Positions 54,549-64,000 of a stretch of 64,000 nt of DNA are shown one piece after another. Numbering within the stretch: the first letter of the stretch is position 1; each line of letters begins with the position of its first letter. Origin of the DNA: Macrocystis pyrifera (lineage: Eukaryota; Sar; Phaeophyceae; Laminariales; Laminariaceae); the NCBI GenBank assembly GCA_031763025.1, contig JASSKH010000029.1, forward strand, positions 5,602,362 through 5,666,361, written 5' to 3'. The notes beneath the pieces were generated by a model, which searched no databases, was not told the DNA's origin, and saw only the letters and a program-made list of their open reading frames with translations. Both the position numbers and the translations under genes were made by a program.

Positions 54549-56149
54549 ATTCAGTTCCTGTTTCTGTACTTATTCGAAGTATATCATTATTATATTTTTG
54601 ACGTGTCCACCATTTCAGTTTACTATTGTATAAGACACACATAAATTCTCCCCGACATCACGGACGCTTTTAGACAAATAGAAACAGTCTTCATGCACTA
54701 CCTTGCTCCAGGACCTGCTGACATTCGATTTAAATTATGTATATATCGTTTCAAAAGGGTTTATATTTTTAAGTCGACCCATTTACGTTTCATCGGTTTT
54801 GTAGCAAGTTCATTGACCTTCGTATGTGTATGCTTAGTACATGTAGATAAAATGTACATTGTTGCTGCATTTGCATGTTCAATGTCGAAATGTGGTTGTA
54901 GTGTTTCGGAGTCACTTCACACATATCTGGTATATACATGCGTACATATGCCGTGTCTTTTTCACCCTCGAATGCTTTAATGTTGTTGGTCTAACGTGTA
55001 CGACAGTTTCCTTTCTGTTCAACACTGAACCATGTATTGCTACTACTGTTGGACGCTTGTCGTTTCTATTGTTGACATTTATGTGATTTATCTGGCGTCA
55101 TCGACCATATACCTGTTCCAAAAAACATGTGACAGTACACATAAACCTAAGACGAATATGCCAGAAAAACTCCAGGAAGCAGAAGTGCCGACGCGCGATC
55201 GTGGTGGCTACATTTCAGTTGTCGTGCAATGAACGCACACATGAGGAAACGTGTATACAATTCATATGATGCGATTGTGTTTTAGTCACAAAAGTTGCCA
55301 AAGGAAAACTCGGCGACTCTTTGTCGCAGCTGGTTTTGCGTGAACAAATATGCAGACAACGTTGGAAGCACAGAAAATATATCGAAACATAGCGTTTTTT
55401 CAAAAGATAATAAGTGCTGCCAAATTATATAATTTGTTCCGTCCTAAACGTAGCCAGGTGCCCCACGAGCTACATATCTCGTGCAAGAAGCTTCATCTGA
55501 CGGTGGGGGAATTTTATCGTTCTGAGATACGTCGAAGTATACATGCTGCAAGTGACAAGTAAAGGAACGCTGACAGGTAACTACGAGACCGTCACAAGTG
55601 GCCTTTAAAGCGCATCCGATTTGTGATTCCGTCAACGGTCGCAGGACACATGTTACCGGTACTATATGCGTGTCGAATCACACAGGGGTATACGATATAG
55701 TTTAACTGTGGATTTTAGGGGAAGCCGGGAGTGTGACTGGTCGCCATTTCTTTCAACACTGGCTTTAGAGCAGGTAGGCGCTGAAACATCGGTGATTAAC
55801 CATATTATTCTATATAGCCAGTACGTTGATCGGTTGTTGACAAATGTACCGCATATTAGTTCATATTGCGGAGACCCAAAGCTGGTCTCGGAGGAAAATG
55901 CGCACTTGATTGATTTGACGGGCACTTAGTACTTAGCGTCGGGGCGACAGTGGTTACGTTTGCATTCAGGAAGTCTTCTTTTTATCGGATCGACAATATC
56001 GCCGTTGAGGTCAATGTGCATTTGGTTGATGTGCAGCCACTACGGACATCATGTAGACTGAGCAGTGAGTATTGGTTAGACAATTTCGGACAAATGTGAC
56101 ATACGGCGAGATATCTGTATTGTTCTCACTCGTGCCTGAGGCAAGTGCA
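54549..56149. other. No recognised gene
   Basis: Only short frames. An 87-codon frame at 55666-55929 (plus) is unremarkable. I see no repeat or domain. Confidence 0.4.
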
Positions 56150-56790
56150 TGTTGAAGCCCCCTCTTTCACGGCGTTGAAATCGGAAGAGAACATACAGCT
56201 TTTTACCAGGAGAATCATAGTATAATGACGTAGGACGGGCTGTCGTGGCAGGCGCCACCACGACTACTGCAGTGCGACATCCACATCACAGCTTAACCGT
56301 CCCTTCATCAGTAAGCAGGTCGGCCCGACAATACAACCGGCAGCATTTACTAGGTACACAGCCCGAGCCTTGCTGTCGACAGACTTATTTTGAGCACTCT
56401 AAACGTTAGGTTTCGCTCGGAAGATCTCGAAATAATAGTAAAAGGTTTTTTGCGATGCTGTTTATTGGAACCATGGGTTAGTCATGTGCTTACTTACGTT
56501 GACGCCTATAGCTCGACCAGCTCTGAACGACTTACAACCGCACCAGCACAAGAGGGTTTAGTTAGTTTGTGTGCGTGTGTGTAACGAGCCCACCGAGACT
56601 GGTGTTAGTGCCGTGTGCGTTGAGCGCGGTAGACAAACGTAGCCGGAACAAATAAAAAAATATTACACGCTTGCGAATAATCACAAATAAGGCACCCTGC
56701 GCTCGTACGATCCGTTATAAAAAGTATATTTACGCTGGAGAGAACGAGAACAAAGCAGTGCACTCTGCGCCCGCGCACCTCATCACAAAA
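56150..56790 (+). repeat. Dispersed repeat R2, copy 2 (no MITE)
   Basis: Co-linear with 25215-26000 but without the MITE. Shared blocks include GGCAGGCGCCACCACGACTA, CCCGACAATACAACCGGCAG, GAACCATGGGTTAGTCATG, CTATAGCTCGACCAGCTCTG and GCACCAGCACAAGAGGG. Confidence 0.75.
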
Positions 56791-59700
56791 TGAATCACCG
56801 ATGTGTTCCCCTTGTCGAGAACCGCAAAGATGCGGGTTATCGCACGCAGGTGAAATCGGCGTGAAACTCATCATGTTTATGTCTGATTCACGCACCGCTG
56901 TGCCATAGATCGGATGTGTGCGCTATGTCCGATTCTTCTGCGAAAACGAAAACATATCCATTTCGCTCTGGTAGTTGCACACGCCCTTTGCACGAGAACC
57001 TAGATACGTGTGATACAGAATACAACGAGTTCGTGTACGTTTGTGCTCAAAGTACTATTGTTCGCTGAATCCGACTGATTTTCATACTCGGAACAGTCAC
57101 GGGTGTAGACGTAACTTCTTCATTCATCATATGCAACGCCATTGGATCCTCCATCGACCTACACCGCCACCTTAAAACAGTGCAAGAAAGCCTTGCAGGC
57201 CAACAAATACCCTCGAGTCACTCGCGGCAACACGCATCCCTACGCCCAATAGGCGTGTTTTTTGGAAATATCACACCCCTCTGTGATCAATCGGATGCCC
57301 GTGCGTAAATTGAGTCTGATTTATTCGTTTATTTTTACAACGCACCCTGCAATGTGTATGATATCCTGCATCCTTACGACAAAAAAAGTGTTGCTTGAGC
57401 GCCCGACCGCTCAAGTGTTCTGCCCGTGGCTGAAAAGGTAGCGTACTCAAGCCCCGACAACTGAATCCGCAGAATCACCATGGTGAGTCGACCGAGGCAG
57501 CTGATTGTTTACTTCGACAAGCTTGTTTAAAGCGATACGCAGAAACAAGTTCTTGGGAATCAAGTACGTTTCATTAAACGGACGGCCCGATGGTCATCAG
57601 CATTCGTTCATCATTATATATTTTCTGCTATATCGGAAACAAATCATGACATTCAAACAGTTACTAAGAATATCCGCCCGGGGGAGCAACAACTGCTTCC
57701 GGTGTGGAGAAATCATTTCACCCTTTGTACAACTACATCTGAAAGACATGCGACATCATGGTCATCACCATCATCCCTTTTAGCGTCGGTAAAAAATACT
57801 TCGTCAGCGGACCTAAGCATCTACGCGTACTCATTTGTAGCTACCCTTATACTCTCCAAGCGTTGAGAAGCACACCCGTGCTGCGATTGAAGAAGCATTC
57901 TATGACCGAATTGCCTTCGCCAGACGGAGCTGTGTAGTCCAACATCGTTCGGAAAATATTGCTTTGACGATGTCAATTGTGTTAAACCTAAGGTTAGGGA
58001 TCTGTTTGTCGTGTTGCGCATAAATTTCAGTGTATTTTTTTTGGTGGCGTTTATAAATCCCGCCTTCATAACAAATGGGTGCTACTGCTACTACTGTAGC
58101 ACGAGCCAGCAGTTCTGATAAACTGCAGCGACAAACGGACTATCCACGGGTACGATCGCTCCACAGCTTGGTGTATGGTTACCACAAAACGTCTCAAATC
58201 AAGAACGGTATGCCCGATGTTGTTCAGACAAGTGGTGCCGCGGGTGGACCAGACACAGAGGCTTACTGCTTCGATTCGGACAAAAAAACAAATTCGTAGA
58301 AGTCAGTAGACTCGCACCACTCTCCTCAGACGCGTTACCTTTACACCACTTTTCGAAAACTCCACGAACTTCATCAAATCTGTGGAAATGAACCAAGTGT
58401 TTCTACGACCTTTCACTGCAGTCATGAATGCATTTGGGGAATCACGGACATCACCTATGGAAAAAATATATTGAATCAGTCTTTCGCAAGGGTCCCCACA
58501 GCCTTGATGAACACGAGGTCTCTGAAACCATTGCATTGACCTCGGTCTCTCTAGGCATCAGAAGGCGCTGGGTATTTCATTTGAAGACAAACGCAGGTGT
58601 GGCGTTATATCACTGCTTGTTACACACGGATGGACGCAACTGCATGAACAGGACTACTTGACGAAATTCCATTCGATTTAACGTGCCGATACTCTCCGTG
58701 TTATTCTAGATACCATGGCAACACGGGGGTTGATGAAGACTGACATTGAACGTCCAAACTGTTTTCCTCGACGGAATCGCACAGGAGGTCGTATACATAA
58801 TTTGGTGCCACAGCGTTTCAACCTGGGTGTTCTCAATCCGGTCCACCCGCCGGGGACTGGCAATAAACATAAATTGAAAAACGAGGGAAGTGCGACTTTA
58901 GACGAGCAACCTGCAAAACAAGATAAACCGTCGTTAGGCAACCTGTCATTCCCTAGCTCAATTTAGGAGCTTTGATATGGCGTAAAGTACGGCATGAGCT
59001 GCTCGGCTTATGCCTTATCGGCGCACAGTGCATACGGCTAGGGTAAAGACATTCTTCACAATATTTACAGCACGTCTATCTTACCAAGTGTCTACAAAAT
59101 TGGTAGCAGCTTCGATCTGGTTGATTGTGCGACACATTCTAAGGAGTTTGAGATCTTGAAGAAAGGAAGTCTCAAACCGGGAGCGTGTGTTTAGATAGCT
59201 GGCGGTCTCGTACTTTGTGCTGTTCCACCAACGAAGTCTCAATTGTTGTGTCGCTCCTACATCCCCCCAAGGTACAGTGCGGATTTCAACGGAGGAAAAC
59301 GTTTAAATACGAGTGATACTACACGAATGTCGTACGTGTACGTACGAAGTACGGCCAACAAAGTAGAGCACAACTTTCATGGTCGTCGTTCAACTGATGC
59401 CCGGTAAGGACGCCGTGGTGGCTCCGAGTTTTCGTTTGCAAATATGATACCTCTATCGTAGAAAGACTCATTTTATGGGGGAAACGAAAGTACATCTGCG
59501 CCCAGTCGATAAACAAACACGAGGTAATCGTTTTGATCTTATCTTTCAAGCAAGGTTTCCGCTTACCTGCAATCCTTCGAGAGCTGGGTTGGAACAAAGT
59601 CAGGGCTTTTATCATGCTATAGGGCAAACGAACTGCCCTTCACCCCGCCGCCAGCAGAGACTAAACGAGTGAAAGCAAGAACAGTGCAATTCGATTTTCT

Positions 59701-62185
59701 TTGCCATGTGACTGGATCTGTAAAAAACGATTCATCGTCATGTTGTATTTTACCAAATACTAGCGTATTGACTTCTCGACCAAATTCCGCGATATGCAGA
59801 CCTTCAGCTATCCCTGGAACAGCGTTATTAAAACGATTATGGACAGGATGACGTGTCAGCGGCTCATTTATGGTACGTGGAGCCCCAACGGTGGCAATTG
59901 CTCTTGAAATAGCGCTACACGACTGGTTTACAACAGGGGCACGGCAACAACTCTGCAGGTGACGAGTCAGCTAGCTTGTGGATGCAAGCAAAAAGCACAT
60001 GTGCAAAACATTGTGGTTGCTTCTTAGCGAAAGCATGATCTATGCCTGAAATATATACCCCTTGTCTCGTAAGGCATCGCATATCAAATGCAAAATTGAA
60101 ACGTAGTCCAAAACCCTAAAACGACGTAAACGAACGGGCGTAAATGATATGTAAGTTCCGATAAGTTATGGGCCTAGTCAGGCATCCTACCGGCACCAAT
60201 GTGTATATATAGTAGCATCATCGAAACAATGTACAGAAAATATAACAATATGACCACACCAGCGGATAGCTGAACCAGACCCAATAGGGATGGCACGGGT
60301 TTCCCTTAAAAAGTGTGGAGCATTGCTACCTATACGGCAAAGACAAGTTATTGTCTACTGCCCACGGAACGGAAAAGCTGAAAGCTCGAGCAGTACACTT
60401 CGCCCAAAACCGTCATCGCAACGTGTTATGCATGCTTTATGTGCAGTTCGGAGGCGTGTACATGAATTTGTTAGACGACGCGGAATGTGACTGCCTGACA
60501 AACCTACTGCAGGGTGTCATGTGTGCCAGAGATGCGATGAGTCAGTGACCATGCATTGCCGAGAAATCATTGCATCAATGTTGTAGTTACGATTCACCTT
60601 TGATGAGACGTCCCAAATGATGACTGAACAAATGGATTAACGGCACGTGGTTGGGCCTTTCGTAGACGCTTACCTTGGCCTTCCTCGCCTGGATCATCGA
60701 AACCCCGAAACTGGCGAAGCCTACAACCACCCATAAAACACGCAAATACCTGACTCGGTTGATAGTCCATAAACCAAAGCTGATCAGGCACTATGTTCGA
60801 CTTACAAGCAATCAGAATGCGTGCACCCATCGTGCCGACGTCAACGTCGTGCGTGATCCGCAGAAAACCTGCAAGCAATTCTCTTCCAGGTAGTGTGGCA
60901 TATTGTCGTACGTCAACGCCGGAATAGCAGCTGTAGAACCCGCAATGGTAGCAGTAACGCGTATATCCTGGATACTAGAATCTTAATCGGTTACACCGGT
61001 ATTGGGCGTCACACCAGAATGTTGAGGCCGACCGACACGGCAGCGATTATCCTAAACTCATGAAGTACGACGACACCGGTGTAGACTACTACCTACACAG
61101 AAGGTCGGTCTCACAAACGCATAAAATATATCATCTTTCTCGCATATTGTTCAACCAGTACCAGTCGACGAGAAACGCGTGTTTCTCCACGCAAAAAAAA
61201 CCTACGCACCAATACCGAGAGGCCTTCGTTAGGTAAGTAGTCGTCCGTCCAACGGTAAAAGTGAAAGCAGGGAAACGAGTGAGAGGTGTAACGCCAGGAC
61301 GCGCCTTCCTATAAGCCATGTTTCCAAACAAACATACAGTCGTCAACCTTTACGCGTTCGACCAGTGCCGAAAACGTATCCATGTAGAACACATTTAGTG
61401 TTCGCGTTGCTAACGACTTTGCACATTTGCGCGACTTTGTAATCCTCGCAGAATATGTTATTGCTGTCGTGTAAGATATTATCGACGTCGTTCCAGTCTT
61501 CTGCTAGCAGCCGTAGTACGTCTCATCCTGCCGACGAAAACGTGGGGCATGTGGCCGATAACAGGCACACGCAATTACGGATAAGACCATTGTTTAGTCA
61601 CAAATCATGGAGGCATGGATGTCGTCAACCTCGAGGCGCCCTTCGGGACCAATACGCGGATGTTGGTAAGTTAGTAAATTTTATATGGGAATGGGCAGAC
61701 CGCTTGGATGTGGCATTTTTGCTGGATTGCAAACGCACCATAGCTGCTTTCCAGTCGAATGAAATACATGATGCCATCTTCCTTTTGGGTTTACCCAGAC
61801 ACCATAATTTCCGAACGGGATGCAGCTCCCGCATTCTTACGTCCGCGGTAAATTTGACTCAACCATTTGTCAACAACGAGGATTTGAAACGTTCCACGTC
61901 GGATAATCTTACACTGAGCAAAGGTATGTAGTCGTATTGAAAAAAGTAAGTGCGTGTAGATAGTGCAAACGTAGTCACGGTCACGCGTGTATCCATCCCC
62001 AAGTTGACTCCTCATCGTTGCAATGCTGCCCAGGAAGCCAACGTCACGAAATTATCTGTGCCGATCTTGCAATTTGAGAGAGTAAGAAGCAGCACAATGC
62101 CTATTGCAAATATAACATGTTCTTCAATCCCCAATGGATCCGACACGTGCTCGATATCTCAATAGACACTACTTAAACTCTGACA
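56791..62185. other. No recognised gene; a few unassigned open frames
   Basis: No domain was recognised on either strand. The more protein-like frames are 57505-57783 (ends HHGHHHHP), 58715-58966 and 61455-61931 (158 codons, with LVNFIWEWADRLDVAFLLDC). They lack family motifs, and neighbouring frames are equally long, so none is called as a gene. Confidence 0.35.
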
Positions 62186-62189
62186 AGGA

Positions 62190-62382
62190 GTACGACTCAC
62201 AGTGGTAGTTGCAGCACTTGTCGATGGTGCACCCGCAGTAGTTGCATTTAATTTAATCGACGTCGTCCTTCAGGCGTTAGGACGTAGGGCTTAGGGAAGG
62301 AGTAAAAGTCGCAGTAAACGGTGTCTGGCGTACGATTCAAAACGAGCAGTCGCGGAGGCACACGTAACATCAGCTCGTGCAT
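62190..62382 (-). pseudogene. Cysteine-rich peptide, right cluster copy R1, broken
   Basis: On the minus strand ATG at 62382 gives MHELMLRVPPRLLVLNRTPD then TVYCDFYSFPKPYVL, after which the register shifts: LKDDVD, stop, IKCNYCGCTIDKCCNYHCE. The start and leader match copy R2 (MMHDLMWRVPLRPPILILTPDTVYCD), showing shared ancestry over the full 5' part. The second cysteine unit is missing, as in L4. Confidence 0.68.
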
Positions 62383-62501
62383 TTCATGAATCACGTTCAA
62401 CGTCTTGGTAGAACGTATTCAGATTGTTCTTATTTCATTAGCACACCGGTCACACGTACCAAGTTTATGTATTGTTCTGCGCTTACGCTTCACTATCTTA
62501 A

Positions 62502-62810
62502 TCACCAAACCCTTCTCATAATATTAAGAAGTTCTCCCACCCTTCTTGCAGCATTGATCTTTGGTGCCCTCGTCGTCCTTGCACACGCGTCGTCGACAAG
62601 CTCGTATTTCTTAGGGCAGTCGTGGCTTGAACACACTTTGTCGCAACACAGGGATTTATCGCACTTACCCCACTTGTACTTGATGGCGTAGGCGTCGTCT
62701 CTTAGGCTGTAGTGCCTAGGGCAAAAGTAAGAGTCGCAGTAGACCGTGTCTGGCGTAAGAATCAGAATGGGAGGTCTCAGAGGCACACGCCACATCAGGT
62801 CGTGCATCAT
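62502..62810 (-). CDS. Cysteine-rich secreted-type peptide, right cluster copy R2 (best open copy)
   Basis: A 102-codon minus-strand frame opens at 62810. The N-terminus (MMHDLMWRVPLRPPILIL) is a short hydrophobic leader ending TPDT, the position where the plus-strand copies have TADT. Unit 1: VYCDSYFCPRHYSLRDDAYA, then GKCDKSLCCDKV. Unit 2: CSSHDCPKKYELVDDA, after which the register slips; the next frame would supply VCKDDEGTKDQCCKKG, so the last unit is cut short and the C-terminus (ARTTRAPKINAARR) is probably spurious. Each unit carries up to six cysteines in C-x3-C...C-x4-C-x4-CC spacing, consistent with three disulfides in an extracellular peptide. No intact family member is visible in the window. 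Function unknown. Confidence 0.55.
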   Translation of the reverse strand: MMHDLMWRVPLRPPILILTPDTVYCDSYFCPRHYSLRDDAYAIKYKWGKCDKSLCCDKVCSSHDCPKKYELVDDACARTTRAPKINAARRVGELLNIMRRVW

Positions 62811-62971
62811 TCATGAATCGATTCCAACTGCGGGGTCGAGCGTACCCGGCCTGTTCATATTTAGTTGGTGTACAGCTCACACCAACGAAATTAACAAGTT
62901 ATAACATAGTACAATATATTTATAACCAAACCCTCATCGGATATAACCGGACGTTACCTCACCTTTCTCGC

Positions 62972-63190
62972 TGCACTGATCTTTGGTGCGTTTGTAGTCC
63001 TTGCACAAAACATGGTCAGCGTCGTCCACTAGCTCAAGTTAGTTAGGGCAGTCGTAGCTCGACCAGACCTCGGCTCAACACTGGAGTTGGTGGCACTTGC
63101 CCCACTAGCACTTGATGTCGTCGTCGTTGTCGTCGACCAAAGCGTTACCATACCGACACCTGTAGGAGTCACAGCATACTTTCTGCGGGG
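62972..63190 (-). pseudogene. Cysteine-rich peptide, right cluster copy R3, three stops
   Basis: In a single minus-strand register: PPQKVCCDSYRCRYGNALVD, DNDDDIKC, stop, WGKCHQLQC, stop, AEVWSSYDCPN, stop, LELVDDADHVLCKDYKRTKD. Both units are present and no frame change is needed, but three stops disable it. The sequence just upstream on this strand is a long pyrimidine tract ending CCCCCCCCGCAG, which looks like a 3' splice site. An upstream exon is therefore possible (see the open frame at 63169-63687). Confidence 0.68.
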
Positions 63191-63687
63191 GGGGTAAAAA
63201 AAAAAACAACAAGGGTTGGTTGGCGATCTTCTGAAAATTCGTTTTTGACTTTGTCTGCAATGGACTCCATATCTGTCTCGCTCAAGTGCATCTCAAGACG
63301 CCGACGAGAGCTCCAATTTGTAGTGCAATATCTATTGAGCGTGGTACTATTTACATCAATGAACACTAGTAACTGCATTTGCAATGGTTTTCCAGGAGAA
63401 ACACCGTCAACGACACCAGGCATACAGCAAGACCAGTTACATGTTATAGTCCCGATGTGTGTTTCACGATTGGAAAATACGTACAAATTCCAGTTGATAC
63501 CAAACTCAGGTCTCGGAAAAACGACTGCGCATTCATCTACCCTCCTTCCAACCATGCCGCCGAAAACAGGAGCATACGATCGGTACGCATAGAGTTCGAG
63601 CAGTATCTCAAGGGACCGCCTCGATGACTTTGAATTACACTTGTCATGTCGCAGGTGTGACCAGACCATGACACTAATATGTTGCAA
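63169..63687 (-). other. Open frame of 172 codons upstream of R3, unknown
   Basis: The longest unexplained minus-strand frame in the last 28 kb. It includes SLEILLELYAYRSYAPVFGG, VFPRPEFGINWNLYVFSNRE, SPGKPLQMQLLVFIDVNS and a charged end (METDMESIADKVKNEFSED-like). It stops 20 bp inside copy R3 in a different register. It could be an upstream exon spliced into R3 via the pyrimidine-rich CAG acceptor at about 63187-63215, or a separate gene or chance. A plus-strand frame (63245-63592) overlaps it. No domain recognised. Confidence 0.25.
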
Positions 63688-63699
63688 TTTAAGGTCTTC

Positions 63700-64000
63700 A
63701 CATTAATCGGTCCACGCTGCCCTTTACATGCCACTGGACTCTTGAACTGTTTCTCGCGGTTCTGAAAGCAAATGAAAAGGTTGTACTGGCTGGTATGCCG
63801 CTGCCACGCCCCCAAACCTCCACCCACGCCGAGCGACAACACCGATTCCGTTGATCGTTTCTGTCTACAACAAACGGCACAAGGTTGCTATTCCTCTCGC
63901 AACATACATATAGGCGGGTGTCCGATTGCGCGACCTTTGGGTGCTAGTGTGACGTTTGGACAAGCCATCTTATTCGTCTAGCCTTTTGCAACCGGCTTCG
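63700..64000. other. No recognised gene at window end
   Basis: Only short frames on both strands; nothing supported. Confidence 0.4.

Overview
This is repeat-dense, gene-poor nuclear DNA of a eukaryote. There are no operons or ribosome-binding sites, and no rRNA, CRISPR or prokaryotic signatures. Nearly every long open frame belongs to a retrotransposon. The chromodomain-bearing Ty3/gypsy element and the Ty1/copia element are of types I associate with stramenopiles, so I lean towards a brown alga, with an oomycete as the alternative. This is an inference from protein flavour, not a search result.

Layout. (1) 1-7.4 kb: a decayed Ty3/gypsy element (about 1.3-6.5 kb) lying between two copies of a short foldback MITE. 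(2) 7.4-9.2 kb: no recognisable gene. (3) 9.25-12.45 kb: copy A of an unclassified element of about 3.2 kb built from degenerate 9-bp GATCTGnAn repeats, a CAG-rich block and a CGAGCA/CACTCG block. (4) 12.45-20.31 kb: a candidate hAT-like DNA transposon (13-bp inverted ends, CGGGACGG subterminal repeats). It is interrupted by a very young Ty3/gypsy chromovirus (14420-20182) whose two 232-bp LTRs look identical. (5) 20.3-26.2 kb: several families of dispersed repeats, a tRNA-like sequence and a third MITE with perfect ends. (6) 26.2-35.3 kb: copy B of the GATCTG element, split by an older, degenerate Ty1/copia element (28076-33842). (7) 35.3-64 kb: mostly anonymous DNA. It holds an old duplicated segment (35.85-38.9 versus 50.2-51.5 kb) and two clusters of decaying genes for a small cysteine-rich secreted-type peptide: four on the plus strand at 44.9-46.35 kb and three on the minus strand at 62.2-63.2 kb.

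How the parts relate. The nesting gives a relative history: GATCTG elements first, then the copia insertion (LTRs about 90% alike, internal genes broken) into copy B. The hAT-like element abuts copy A, and the chromovirus then inserted into the hAT-like element recently. The chromovirus is the only element that looks potentially complete. It encodes Gag, protease, RT, RNase H, integrase and a chromodomain, interrupted by two single-base frame breaks. The cysteine-rich peptide family is the only non-transposon gene family I can support. It has two units per peptide and a pattern that I cannot match to a named family with confidence.
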